DNA of 64,000 bases. Origin: Malurus cyaneus samueli. Its lineage: Eukaryota; Chordata; Aves; Passeriformes; Maluridae. Positions 41,601-53,870 of this stretch are shown in pieces. The notes beneath the pieces were generated by a model, which saw only the letters and a program-made list of their open reading frames with translations, did not search any database and was not told the DNA's origin. The position numbers were made by a program, and so were the translations under genes. Each line of letters starts with the position of its first letter. The first letter of the stretch is position 1. The DNA lies in assembly GCA_009741485.1 (NCBI GenBank), contig CM019227.1:18208096-18272095 (forward strand). Direction: 5' to 3'.

Positions 41601-44600
41601 GCTAATTGTTAGAACTCATGCTGTGCTTTTTTCCTCAGTGCTTCTGGAGCAGCTGGTCCAGAGATCTGCTCTTGGAAAGGTTAGAAACCCTCCTCACACT
41701 TCCAGTGTCCACTTTTCCTGGGTTGGTTTGTTGTGCCTGTGTTATTGCAGAGTGTCAGCTTGCAAATGAGATGATGACTTGCACATTTTTTTCCTTCCCT
41801 GGTTCTCTGTAACCTTTCTGTCCTGCAGCAGTTGTGGTTGTGGATGGAGATTTGTCCTGAGAAATGTGTTGAAGGCTGTTTTGTTTTCCCGTTTGGGCAG
41901 GTTGGGTTGGCTGGGCCCTTTTGTTTCCGTGTTGCGCTTTTGAGTGTTTCAAGTGCAGGTGGAACTGTGAGCTGCAGAGTTTGTGAATGTTACTGAGTAC
42001 AGAAGAGCACTTTTTTTGCTGCTGTCGTTTCTGTCTCCTTTTTTAATGTTTGTCCTTGCTACTTGTGCCATCTTGCCCCTCCAGGAGGGAGAGATGTCAG
42101 AAACATTTGAATCAAGGTGAACCTGATAAAGCAATGTATTGAAGAACCAGTGCCTGGCTCTCACTCGTGGCTCTTATTCATGTTTATCTCTAGCTGTGAA
42201 TGTGCAATAACAACAGTTCTGTTCAGCACAGGCTGGCACAGCCTCAGACAGGAAGATCTGCTGTTTACCAAGCAACACTCTGCTGTAAGTGAGAAAGAGG
42301 GGAAAAAAGTGGTTTATTGCTGCTGGGTAGCTCAGAGTGTAGTTAAACCTTTTTGAAAAAAGAGGAAACGAAGAGCACATGTGTTACTCAAGATGCATTT
42401 TTCCTGGCAAGAGTCCCATGTGTGTGCCCTTCCTGCAAAGCAACGCTACGTATGCTCCTTCCCATTCAATCCATAGCATATTGGGAGCAGGCAGGCAAGA
42501 GCTTCCTGTTTTTATAATGCAACTGGTCTCAGCAGGCAGTCTGTCGAGGTGATTTTTCAGCCTGACATCTTTTGTAGCTGGGGCAGCCTGTGAGCTGAGT
42601 AAGATGACAGAACTCTGCTGCAAGGATTATAAACACGGGGAGGAAAAGATGTGGAAATGAGATCTGCTGGTAAAGCCGCTCGAGATTGGATGCTGTGGCT
42701 TGTGTTGTTTTGTTCCTTCCCCTGTGAGTCTGTTCGTGGCACTTGCTCACTGCTGGTGCTGTGAAGGCCCTGCCAGCCCACCCACGCTGCCGTGACGCTC
42801 CAGAGTTCCCCACAATTGGCCGGGAATTGCGGGATACACGCGGCTCATTGCACTTCACTGGAGCAGTGTTAATTGACTTAATAGAGCACTGGGCTCGTAG
42901 GGATTTCGTGGTGTGGGTTTTTTAAACGTGTGTGCACTCAGACCCTTGTGCAGCAGTGCCCTTGTTGCCATTTCCATGCTTGTTCAGGAGCTGCTTTGCA
43001 GTTTTTAATGGAGATGAGAGTTGAAGTTAACCCTGATTTTGAGAAAACCTTCCTGCTCTCCCTCTTTTTCTCCCTCTATCTTGTGATTAAGATGTTGACT
43101 GCCCTTTCAAATATGTATAATCCCCTCTCTCAAAGTGACTGGGATAGATTTCCAGTGGCTCCCTGGATTATCTGCCACTGGTTTTCAGTGTCCAGTGCAA
43201 GGGAGAAGAGGAAACTTCGTTCAGAGTTTGATGGTAGTTGCTTTGTGGCTAAGCTGGCTCTGCAATAAATCTACTTTTCCTATCAGTGTTTCACTTCAGG
43301 CATTGGACACCTCTTCTCTTCCTGCATACTTATGAAGAGTCAGTGCTGGGCATTAAATGCAGCTCAGCACAACTCAACTGTTGTGTATGAGTTTCTTTTG
43401 GGTTAAAGTTGGGCCAGAACCAGTTTCAAGGCAGCTGAAAGAAGGTAAAGTCCCCCAAGCTTTCCTTTGCGTGTTGGTGTCTGTGGCCACAGACATGTTG
43501 CTGTACTGGACTTTGTGGCTTGGGGCCTGAGATCCTGTTCTGTACTGGTCTAGGACTTCAGGTTCAATGATCTTGTTACCTCATTAATAGCCCATCTGGA
43601 AATCTGCTTCCAGACAGTTCACTTCAGCTTATGATATCTCTGCAAATGCTGTACCAGTGTTATTTCTCACCAAGACCTGGAAAACAGTTCATTTAGAGCT
43701 CTCTGTCCCCTCAATTTCCTCCAAGGCCAGAATAGCTGACTCTCTTCCCTCTGCCCCAGAACAAACATTTGGGTGGGTGAGTTTCACCCTTCCCTCCCTT
43801 TTCCGTGTCCTCCCATCTGTAGGCTTGCACACTGCCTCTCATCCTCGTGCCTTGCACACCTGAAGATTTTTGTTCTTGGCAGGTAAGGCAGAGCTTTCTG
43901 AGTTACAGAACCACGAGGAGCTCTGTGGTGGAGCATGAGGTCTGAAAAAGCCTCCCCCACCCCAGATGACCATCCCATCCTTCCTGCTCTGTCCCATCCT
44001 CTGCCTCAGTCTGTCCTTGGACGTGCCTTCCCACCCCTCCCTGACAGAAGTTTTGCAAGGAATAGGAACTTGCTGACACCTTCATTTCCTGCCAAGACTG
44101 CAGCACTCGGGCTGGCTTGGCAGGTGAGGGCAGGGAGAAAGAGCAGCAAAACTTTGTGTCCTGTCCCCAGCTGTGTGCACGACACCTGCTCGGCACAGAG
44201 TGTTCCAGCTTGCTGCTCCTGCTGCACTTGAGCCGTGCAGCTCTCGCTGGGTCAGCATTTGCAGCTTGGATTTCAGTGCTGTGTCTGCCTGAGGTGGGTG
44301 TCTTGTTGCTTGGCTGCTCTTCCCCTGCTGCCTTATGGAAAAAGAGAGATTGTTTGCTCTTTCTCTCTCAGGGTTGCTTCTTCTTCCAGGGTCATCTCAG
44401 CCTGGTGAATTGCAGTTGTGCTCTTCTTGGTGCCTGGTTTTGCACATCCTCAGGTCCTGTCACCCCCACCCTGCCTGGAGCTGGGGCTGGCTGGATCATA
44501 CAAATGCATGAGCTCCTTTCTGTTCCTTGGCTGGCATGACACCCTCGCACACTGCATCCTTAGCCCTCCCATATCTGCCCTGCTCTTTGACTTTATAACC

Positions 44601-44999
44601 TTCTCAGGCTGCCATGGGCTCGTGCTGTGCACCTTCCCAGCCCTGTATCCCTTTCCCTGCTCACCCCAGACCCCAGCGGTGTGTGCCTCCCTCAGGGGAG
44701 ATCTGCTGTGCATGGACTGTAGAGGCCCAAGGGTTGGCCGTGCCTTCAGGGTGGTTGGAATGGTCTCCTCCAGCTCTCTCATCTGCCCTGAGCTCCGTGG
44801 TGTTTCTGGCTGTGTGTGGGTCACATCCCACAGTCCCCAGAGAGGAGGCTGCTCTTCCAGGGCTCTGTGTGGGCATTTGACACTGAGAGCTCCTCAGGAG
44901 CCCTGGTTTCTCCCTGAAGCAGCAGGTTACATGGGACTGAGGGCAGAGAGCTCTTCCTTTGCTGCTGAGGGTGGTACCAGGTCCAGCACATCTGCTCAC

Positions 45000-45152
45000 C
45001 AGGGAATGGGCACAGCCTCAAGGCTGTCAAAGCTCCAGGAGTGTTTGGACACTGCTCTCAGGGACAGGGTGGGATTGTTGGGGTCTGTGCAGAGCCGGGA
45101 GTTGGACTCATGATCCTTGTGTGTCCCTTCCAACTCAGGATATTCCATGGAT
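45000..45152 (+). repeat. CR1 3' end
   Basis: TGTTTGGACACTGCTCTCAG, GGAGTTGGACTCATGATCC and TCCCTTCCAACTCAGGATAT are CR1 terminal blocks. Confidence 0.8.
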
Positions 45153-48100
45153 CTTAGTCAGCCCCAGACAGGGGAGCTCTCACAGCAGAGGCAGGAGAAG
45201 GGCTGCTACTTCAGCTTCAATCCTAGAAGTCTCCTGCAGCTTCCTCTGGGCACAGCTTTGAGGGATGTATTTCCCTCAGGTACGTGGTGTGCCTTTTCCT
45301 GGGCCAGTTGCTGGCCCACATCTCAGACCACAGCTGCCTGGAGTTCAGTATTTCTGATGGCATTTTGATTCCTGGATCTTCCCTGACACTGTCATATTTT
45401 CATTCCTGATCTTCCCCAAGAAGTAGCTCAAAACTAGCTTTATTTATAGGCTGGAGGAGTGGAGAAATAAATGAAGTGGTGAAGTCTTGTCCCTGAGTTT
45501 GCAAGGCTCAGAAGCAAGGAAGAGGCTGGAAAATTTGAGCAGGACCAAAGCTGGCTTGTACACTTGCATCAGTGAATTACCAGGAGAAGGAGTGTGGGGG
45601 TGTCCCATCATGAGGAGGGGCTGCTGCACATGGGACCAGCTGGGGTGAGTGTGCCTCGCTGCTTTCCTCAGTGGCTGCAGCAGCTCCAGAGACCTTTGTC
45701 TCTTCTTCCTGCTGCGTGCCAAAGGGAAGAGCTTGGGGCTGATCCTAGGAAAAGTTGATCCTGCAACTTCCTAGATGCATTGAAACACATGGACTAGTTC
45801 CCTTTATAATTCTTTTTTTACTCCCTTTGGAGCCAAAACCTACTTTGAAGCTGGAGGGAAGGAAAGGGGGTTGGGTAGATCCCCACCCTTCCTGCCTGCT
45901 CCACTGTGACACGAGAGCTGGGGCCTGAAGGGTCAGCACTGCTCACTGGTGAGGAAGGAGCAGGGTTATCTGGAAGCATCCAGGCAGCTGCTTTGCTGTC
46001 CTGGCAGCAGGAGGAGCTCCATGGGACAGCTTTGCCTTCCTGCTGTACGTGCCTGCTGCTTAGGGTGCTGGTGGGGAATTTGAAGAAGGGTCTGCTTCAC
46101 GTATCACAGATCAGGGTAAGCGGCTGTGAGGGGCGTAGGGGTGCCAAGATCAAACCTGGTTTTATTTTGGAAGCCTTATTTTGGGAGCAGTTGCACAGCA
46201 TCAGTTGAAACCTGGTAATTAATGCAGCTGCAAGGGGCAGAAAACCAAAATCCAACCTCAGCATCTTGCTAAGGTGCTTAACTGTTAATTTCCATGAGTG
46301 AGATCCACCCTTCTCAAGACACTTCAATCTGTTCACATTGTTGCTTCCTCTCCAGATTAGATAGGTGGAAGCAGTGCTTTATTAATTAGAGGAAAAATCC
46401 TGCTTCCTCCTGCCAAGACAGAGGAGCTCGTGGCAGTTTGCTCCTTTTCAGTGACTGAAGCCTCCCCGGTCCAGCCACCTGCCTGCCGGTCATCTCCTGG
46501 GCCATCTCCCTGCCCAGTGGCAGAAATTCCTCAAAAAGAAGGCTGGGTGCTTCCAGAGAGGCTTTCTTGTTCTTTAATTGACCCCTTCCCTTGCTGGGGT
46601 GCAGTTTCTATTTTCACCTCGACTTCTCAGAGGCTCCTCATTTGTTTGGTGCTGGCCAGAGGCGTTCTGGGGCTCAGCGTGGTGAGCACGTGTGTGCTTT
46701 GCATCGGGCTGTAACGCTGCTGCCACTCCTGTTGTCAAACTGCTTCACCCTCTCCCCACCTTGGGTCAACACTCCCCCTCGGATATCATTCATTGGCTGC
46801 TCTCACCTGGCATCAGGGTGACCCTGAGGAGAAGGATTTACTGCTTTGCCTGGAGAAATCGGATTTCACGCAGCACTCACAGCCAAACAGCCCAGTTAGA
46901 CCAGACAGTCTCGGCGATCACTCCGACTTAGCTAGGTTATCCTCCACCTATTTATAGCTCCCTTCCTCTCCCAACTCCACCCACTGTGGGGTTTTACTGC
47001 AGGTTTTAAAGCAGGGCTCCTAGCTTTTCCCCTCCCTGTGGAGTGGAGCTGCCTGTTCCCAGTCCCTGGTGTGGAGCTGGCGGAGGAGACGGGCCGGGAG
47101 AGCAGCACCGCACTGGGAGCCAGCAGCGATGCGAGCAGCAGGCATGTCTGGGTCTCTTCTCTTGGGATGAGCCAAAACTGGTGTTCCCATGGGCAGGAGG
47201 AGGAAGCAAAGGGTTCTGCTTTATCAGCTGGAGGAAGTGCTCTTGAACCAGGCTGTGGAATTGCTTTGTGTGGCAGTTTAATCCAACTTGATGGAGGAAA
47301 AGGCTACTGACGCCTGGGCATCCTTCCTATGTTTGGCTCAGCCTGGGGTGAGGGGCTGTTCTACCCATCTTGCCTTTATTTATCTACTTTATCATGGTAG
47401 AGCCCCAGTTTTAAGGTAGGAGACAGTTTGTTCTTCTAGCAGGTGTGCCTTTGCTGCTGGAGCACGTACGGCCCCTCCTGGGATGGGTGGAAAAGCCAGA
47501 CACCACAGGTGTGGGGTGACTGATGTTTCCAGCTACACTCAGCTGATGATACTTGGAAGTGCGCTTCCCCTCACATCGCGTGCCTTTCATTTAGCCAGAA
47601 AATCAGATTTGTTGCAAATTAACTGCTTGAATAGCAGGAAATGAGCGGGGAAGCGCCAGGGATCCACTTTGTCTGGATCTGCAGAAATCAGTGAAACCTT
47701 GGTGTTGAGTAGTGTGGATGTGAGGCTGGTGCACAGCAACGAGGCAGACCAATTAAAACAAGGTAGAGGTAGGGGAAACTCTGTTCTTGGGCTTTTTTTT
47801 CTGATTTATTTGGTTAGTCCAGGCTTTGCAGGCTAACAGAGACGGTGACCGAGTAGTGAACATTCTCCAGTTAATGACCTAATGCAGGCACATTCTGGTA
47901 TTGAGCTTGTAGCAAAATTGCACCTGCTCCTTGAGGTGCTGCTTTTTAGAGTCTATTATCTATCAAGCTCTTTCTTGATCCCTTAGATCAATCCTAGGAT
48001 TGAAAAACTGTATTTTAGGACTCCTCATTTCAGCCTTTTTACGGCAAAAGTAGTTTCTTCGTAAAGGTCTTTCTGTGGTTCATTCATCTTAAATCCTGGT

Positions 48101-49157
48101 GGGTGATTGAATAAGCTCAGCTGTGCTAATTTTTCCGTCTTCCTTGTTTCTTCTTTTTTGCTCTGTTAAATGTTACCTTGATCCATTGCTCCTGACGTGC
48201 ATCCAGATTGTCCTGGCTTTTCACTTGAAGGAGAGAACGTGTGTGTGTTTAAACTTCTTTGAATACTAGAGGACATGAAATGTTTTCTGTGGTTTAATTG
48301 TGAGGCTGCTTGAAGAATAAATTCCAAAACAAGGGAAAGAGAGAAGGAGAAAAGGAGGAATAAAGCCCCAGACCTGCTTCTGTGGATAGGGGTGTGCTCA
48401 GAATCAGCTAAAAATTGGCTTGAGCTGAAAGTAAATAGTCACAGAAAATACTTGTGCAGATACCCAGTCTGTCCGGTTCCAGCCTTACTGGGCTATTAGG
48501 GGGAAAGAGGAAAAGAGGGGTATTTTATTTTACATGTAAGCACACAAGCCATCAAGTCCTTGTAGCTGAGGTAACTAAAAGGGTGTGCCAGTCAGAGTCC
48601 AGACTAACCTGGTGTGTGGGGTCCCCAAGGGCTGCTGGATTGGGCTTCAGGGACCTGGCTTATCCCATTTTCTGCTTCTTTCCCATGTGTGAAGGGCTTT
48701 GTGCTGGGCTCTGCTGTGCTTCCCTCCATCAATCAGTGCTTTCCTGTGCCTGGCAACTCCGGGTGTTTAACTTGAGGGAACTTCTTCCAGAGCCCCCACG
48801 CTCCCCATCTCCAGCAGCAAAAGCCGGATTCACTGACAGAGCCCTTCCCATCCCGGTGAGCGCTGGATGGGGACCCTGATCAGAGCATGCACTGATAGGC
48901 TTTAAAACTGGAGGGTTGTTGCTGAAACCATACCTTATCTCTCTCTCTTTCTCTTTCCTTTTTCCCCCCTTTCTCTGTGTTTGTTTGTTGTTTTTTTTTC
49001 CGACTCTGATCAGAACCGACCTTCCTTTCTCCAGCGTGCTGGGATCTTTGCAGCAGCCCATGCCGCAGCGCCTCGCCCGTTCCACCCGAGCTGCCCATGC
49101 CACTGGCTTGGACCTAACCTAGGCTAAATCTCAGCGTGGCCTGGGCAGGGGGGAACC

Positions 49158-49333
49158 ATGGGGAGCTCTGCCTCATCGCTGGCCGCAGAGACGGAGTCGG
49201 ACCATGGCTTCAGTAGCTCACCCTACCCGGGGCACCCGGCCGTGGGCTGGTATAGGAGCAGTCCCGGTGGCCCCGTGTGGGAAAGTACCCTTATAACACG
49301 GCAGCACCAGCACTTACAGCACCGGCTGCGAAG
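49158..49333 (+). CDS. First coding exon of an unrecognised gene, predicted N-myristoylated
   Basis: A polypyrimidine-rich acceptor ends at 49013 (exon from 49014). It is followed by 144 bases of 5' UTR and an ATG in good context (AACCATGG). The frame is open for 58 codons plus two bases to a strong donor, CGAAG|GTAAGG, at 49334; without splicing a stop follows at once. The protein begins [18 protein letters not shown], fitting the N-myristoylation consensus (Gly2, Ser6), and continues with Ser/Pro/Gly-rich disordered sequence and a [10 protein letters not shown] basic end. I do not recognise the family. The exon end is phase 2, and the remaining exons lie further right or outside the window. 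Confidence 0.6.
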
Positions 49334-52270
49334 GTAAGGAGGAGGGGAAGGAGCCTGCTCACCCGCTCACCTGCTCACCTCTCAGCTTCAGCCAGCCGCT
49401 TCCTTTGGCACACGAGTTGCTTTGCATCCTGCTAAACGTCGGGTCCCTTCACTCAAAGGCTCGGCTCGGTTCTTTGGGAAGCTGCAGCCAAATTCCCACC
49501 AATCTGAGTGATGCCAAACCCTGTCCTTTACACAGGGTGGCTGATGTCTCCTGCAGAATGGACTGCAGGACTCGTCCCAGCTCTTCCTCACTCTTGTTAA
49601 TTGTCAGGGTGGCTGCCTGGGAATGGGATCTCTGTTCCTTGTTTGTCGTGTTCTTGTGGCTCTTCTTTCTGGCCTCCCAACCACACTGTAGTGTCACAGG
49701 TGGAGGATTGTGTCTCCAGGTTGGGTGACAATAAGTTGTGAGAGTTTCTGAACTCAGAAGAGCCAGAGAAGCTGTTCTCATGCAAAAGCAGTGAAATGCT
49801 TTTGAGTAACAGATCCACGGAAATGAAACACCAAAAAAGAATTACTTCTTAGAAACTGATCAGTGTTTCCAGCTCTCAATTCCTGTCCCACCTTGACGAA
49901 ATCAGCACCTCAGATGTCTCTGAGCCATTGTTTCTGCCCCTTCCACATCAGCCACTTGCAGTGAGGAGTTTCTCTTGTTGGAGGGCTGGTATCCTGCATT
50001 CGGTCTCTGGCAGGTTGAGAGATTCATGAAAAAGCATCTAAAACCCCTCTGCCCGGGTGCTTGGCTGCAGGGGCTGCTGTGTTTTGTGCCGATGACGTTT
50101 GAGCCTTTGCCTAATGCCTGCTTTGTGTGGACTCCAGCCTGGATGGGTGTCTGTACCTGTTTGAGTCTGTTTGGGGCTGCTGCTGGTTTAGGAAGAGCTG
50201 CTTGGTCTGAGTGTCCCCAGGCTGTGGTGGCTTTCCCTGGAGGCATTTGCTGTGGTGGTGGTGCAGTATCTGTGGTGCAGTTCTTGTTTTCCTGCCTTCC
50301 TGCTGCTGTGAGGCTTGGGATGTGCTGCATGACTATGGGAGCCTCCCAGCAGTGTCAGACCTTGTTGCTTTCTGGCCTTGTCTTGGGTCTTCTTGTTGAG
50401 CTGGGAACATTGTGAAACCAATTAGCTGTTCTCTTCACTCTCTAACATAGACTTGAGTACCTTTAAAAAGGATACTGTGTGCAGTTCCCAAATTCTGTTG
50501 CTGTGTGTGCCAACCTGTGTGGCTGGTTTGTGGATCTGGTGGATGACCTGTGCTGTGTGGGTTTGTCCCCTCCAGTTCAGTGGATCCTGCAGACAGAGCT
50601 GGGTCCTTCCTGCAGGACCATCCCTGCTGGACTGCTGGCTTTCCCTCTGTTGCCTTGAGGAGTTGGGGAAGGTTCAGTTCACAGATGAACTCCATGACAT
50701 GGCCCTGCACAGCCAGAACTGACATTTAGGAACTTCCAGTGCACAGGGCACTAAAAAAGATGGTGTCTCTGCAGCCTCATGTGTGGCAGCTTGGGCTCCT
50801 CATGACCCCAAGCCTGTAGGTTGGAAGAGCTTGAGGAACTAAGTGAAATCTTGACATGTGGAAATAAATTTCCTGAAGAACCAGCTTTGGTGGGGGAGCG
50901 GATGTTGGGGCAAGAACAGGAAATGCCGGTCTTGGCACAGATAAGGCCAGTGTCCTGTTGGGACAGGAGTGGCTTTTGTGATAATTCCTTATTTCCCGTG
51001 CTAAAGGGAGAGCAGAACTCATCCCGACTCAGTCGCGTGGTTCCTGGAGACAGGAAAATCACCGGCCATGATTCACTGAGCAGCGCATTGCGTGGGAAGA
51101 ACTAGCTCCAGGCAGCGATTATGGACGTGGGTTCAAAAGAGCTGCTGAGATCAGCCAGGCTGCCAGGCATCAAAGGGCTGCTGTTCCCAGGGAACTGCTG
51201 GGCCAAGGAGCAGCGGATGATTGGTTTCCAGAGAGGAACAGATAAATACATTCTTTTAAAAAATTAAGTAAGTCAATAAAACGAGTCAGGGTAGGTATCC
51301 TGCCTGTGCGTGTCCTCGTCCCCAGAGTCGTGTGGTGTAGGAAGGAAGTGGAGTACTGAAGAGTCAGTTTGAGGCTGGGCAGGAGTTCTGGGATAGACTT
51401 TGCTTTTCCTGCTGAGTTTTTGTCCCTGCCTGTGGCTGCCTTCAAAGCTGATAATGTTTTGGCTGCTGTGGAGCAGCACAGAGCCAAGCTGCTCTGGGCT
51501 GTCTCAGGGATGAACACAAACCTTCCTTGGCAGGAAAACAGGGACACAAATACTTAGCAAGTGACTTTGGTCTGTACTTGACAGGGGAGTTGGGGGAAGT
51601 ATCCCTCATGGTGGGCTGGAAATAAAGGAACAAATCAGTGCTGTTTGGCTCTCAATATTTTAGAAGCTTGGAGGAGGCTTCACTGTCTCCTGTTGCCTGA
51701 GTGAGGCTGATCGTGTGGAATTCCCTGTCTGCTGAAGACAGGGAGACAGGAGGGACTAGAAAAAGGGCCTTAGTGGCAGAAGCAGCAGATTTGTGACAAC
51801 CAGATTTGAGCCCCTGGTCTTTCTTGGACAGGGTTGCACAGTCTCTTTCTGTATGCCAGCACTTAAACAGGAGCCTGTCCCTTTCCCAGTCTCTCAGGAG
51901 GACACAGGTGCTGCAAGACTGGAGGTTCCAGGTGTTAGGTGCATGTTAGAGTGATATGATTGCAGAAACCTTCGCTTAGGGCAACAGCATTGGGTCTAAA
52001 TCCATCCCTGCTGCAGCCAGACAAATTCTGGCTCAGCTACAAGTCCCCTTGGTCACCGTTTTGCTCGGGTGCTTGGCCTGGGCTGTTGTTCAGTGGGAGT
52101 GTTCAGCTGAGCCCGGGGATCTGTCATGTTCAAGCTTCCTGATGTGCCAAACGCTTCCTGGCAGTGGGAGCAGGAAGGGGCAGTGCCACAGGCCTGGTGC
52201 TGGCAGCAGGACATAGCTCCAGTGCTGGGGCTGCCACAATTCAATGGTTTGGGAGCTGTGGGATCATGGT

Positions 52271-52293
52271 GGCTGCTGCTGCTGCTGCTGCTG
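52271..52293. repeat. (CTG)n microsatellite, about 7 units
   Basis: GGCTGCTGCTGCTGCTGCTG with a final CTG. Not inside a recognised exon. Confidence 0.9.
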
Positions 52294-53159
52294 AAAGAGG
52301 TGGTGGCACCTCTCCACGGCACATCCTTCCAAGTTTGTAAGGGTTTAGGAGGGAATTTGGGCTCTGAGCTGTTCCCTGATGAGATTTAAGGGAATGTTCC
52401 TGTTCACCTACTCGTCAGTCCACTGATCTGTCTAGAGGATCCTGATGAGTACTGAGAACTTCTGGATTTCGCTCTGTTTAGGAGAGGCTTTTGGGGGAAA
52501 GGGCTGCAAGGCCTATGCAACTGATTTGAGTGTCTCTGCCCACCACAGCTTCAGTTTGGCTGAAGCTCTCTGAGCTCTTTCCTCTTCCAGAGAATATTAA
52601 TTTTCTGGGCTTTCCCACAGCATTCCCCAAAGGTTTTGTATTTTTCTATAAAAGCCTTTGCAGAATGAAATACCTCTGAGTCTCAATGACTGTGGAGGGA
52701 GGAACACACGCTTTTATTATTCTTTTATTATTCTTACATTTTATTATTATTATATGCTAAAAATATGTAAATCTCCCTGCTTTTAGAGGGAAGTGAGGTG
52801 ACCTTCTTTTGTTGTTGGCAGCTGGTGGGAGGGCATTTGCTGTGCCACCCCCTGCTCCCCAGCAGCACCACTTCTGGGGAGGATCTCTGGGCAAACCTGA
52901 GTGTCGTGGGTGTTTGTGAGCCCTTGGCTTAAATACATGAGCAGCAGCAAGTCAGAGCTGCTGGGCAGCATCTCACAGGCCTGTTTTGGGGGCTCTGACT
53001 TGTCTTGAGGCTGGGGGAGATGTTAATAATGGGACAGTGACATATGGCAAAGTGACAGAGCTGTGTGGAGCAGAACTGTGTCTCTGTGTTACTCATTCCC
53101 ACCCTCCTGTGCTGTGGCACTTCAGCTCTGAGTGCAGCACAAGCAGAAGTGTCTGGAGA

Positions 53160-53532
53160 ACACCAGGACAATGTTTAGTCTGGAGAAAGGAAGGCTCAGG
53201 GGTTACCTTCTTGCTCTCTACAGCTCCCTGACAGGAGGGTGCAGCCAGGTTGGGCTCTGCTCCCAGGGAACAGGGTCAGGACAAAAGGAAATGGCCTCAA
53301 GTTGTTCTAGAGGAGGTTCAGGTGGGATACTGAGGAAAAAATTCTTCACTGAAAGGGTGATCAGGCACTGGCACAGCTGTCCAGGGCAGTGGTTGGGTCG
53401 TCATCACTGGGAGTGTTAAAAACGTGTGGATGGCACTTGGGATGGCACTGGTGGCTTTGGCAGTGATGGGGAACAGCTGGACTTGATGATCCTAGGGGGC
53501 TTTTCCCAGCTAAATGATTCTGTGATTCTGTG
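53160..53532 (+). repeat. CR1 3' region, about 370 bp
   Basis: Includes CTGGAGAAAGGAAGGCTCAG, GGCCTCAAGTTGTTCTAGAG, a GGCACTGGCACAGCTGTCC block and a tail with AAATGATTCTGTGATTCTG. The end is well preserved. Confidence 0.88.
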
Positions 53533-53789
53533 TGTTTCTTGTTGAGGAAAGCAGGGCCCAGGAGAGAAGGGAGATATTTGGGAAGAAAAGCTCCTGGTAA
53601 AGCATCAGGTGACCGCAGAGAATCACCTGCTGCTGTTTTCTGTCATCAGATCTCAGGGAGGTCAGGCAGGTCAGCAGGTACAGGTACCCCAACAGACATG
53701 GGATGGAGCAGGCACAGGTCCCTGGGGTTTATCAGCAACCTGCGTGGATTTGGTTGGGTGTGCTCAGAGAGCTGATTTTACACTTTTCA

Positions 53790-53870
53790 GGAATCACAGA
53801 CTGGTTGGAGGGGACCTCTTGGTCCAGAGAGTCCATCTCCCTTCCCAAACCTCCATACAGAGACCAGAGA
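53790..53870 (-). repeat. Possible inverted CR1 fragment
   Basis: GGAATCACAGACTGGTTGGA followed by GGGGACCTCTTGGTCCAGAG resembles a reversed CR1 tail. Confidence 0.5.

Larger units (their letters stand above)
33081..49013 (+). other. Proposed 15.9-kb first intron
   Basis: No coding exon or RNA gene was recognised between the CpG island and the acceptor at 49013. It carries CR1 pieces near 40632, 41515 and 45000, and AT-rich stretches (for example 36240-36620, 38220-38340, 47560-47900) that might be conserved elements. Their conservation cannot be judged from one sequence. Confidence 0.4.
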
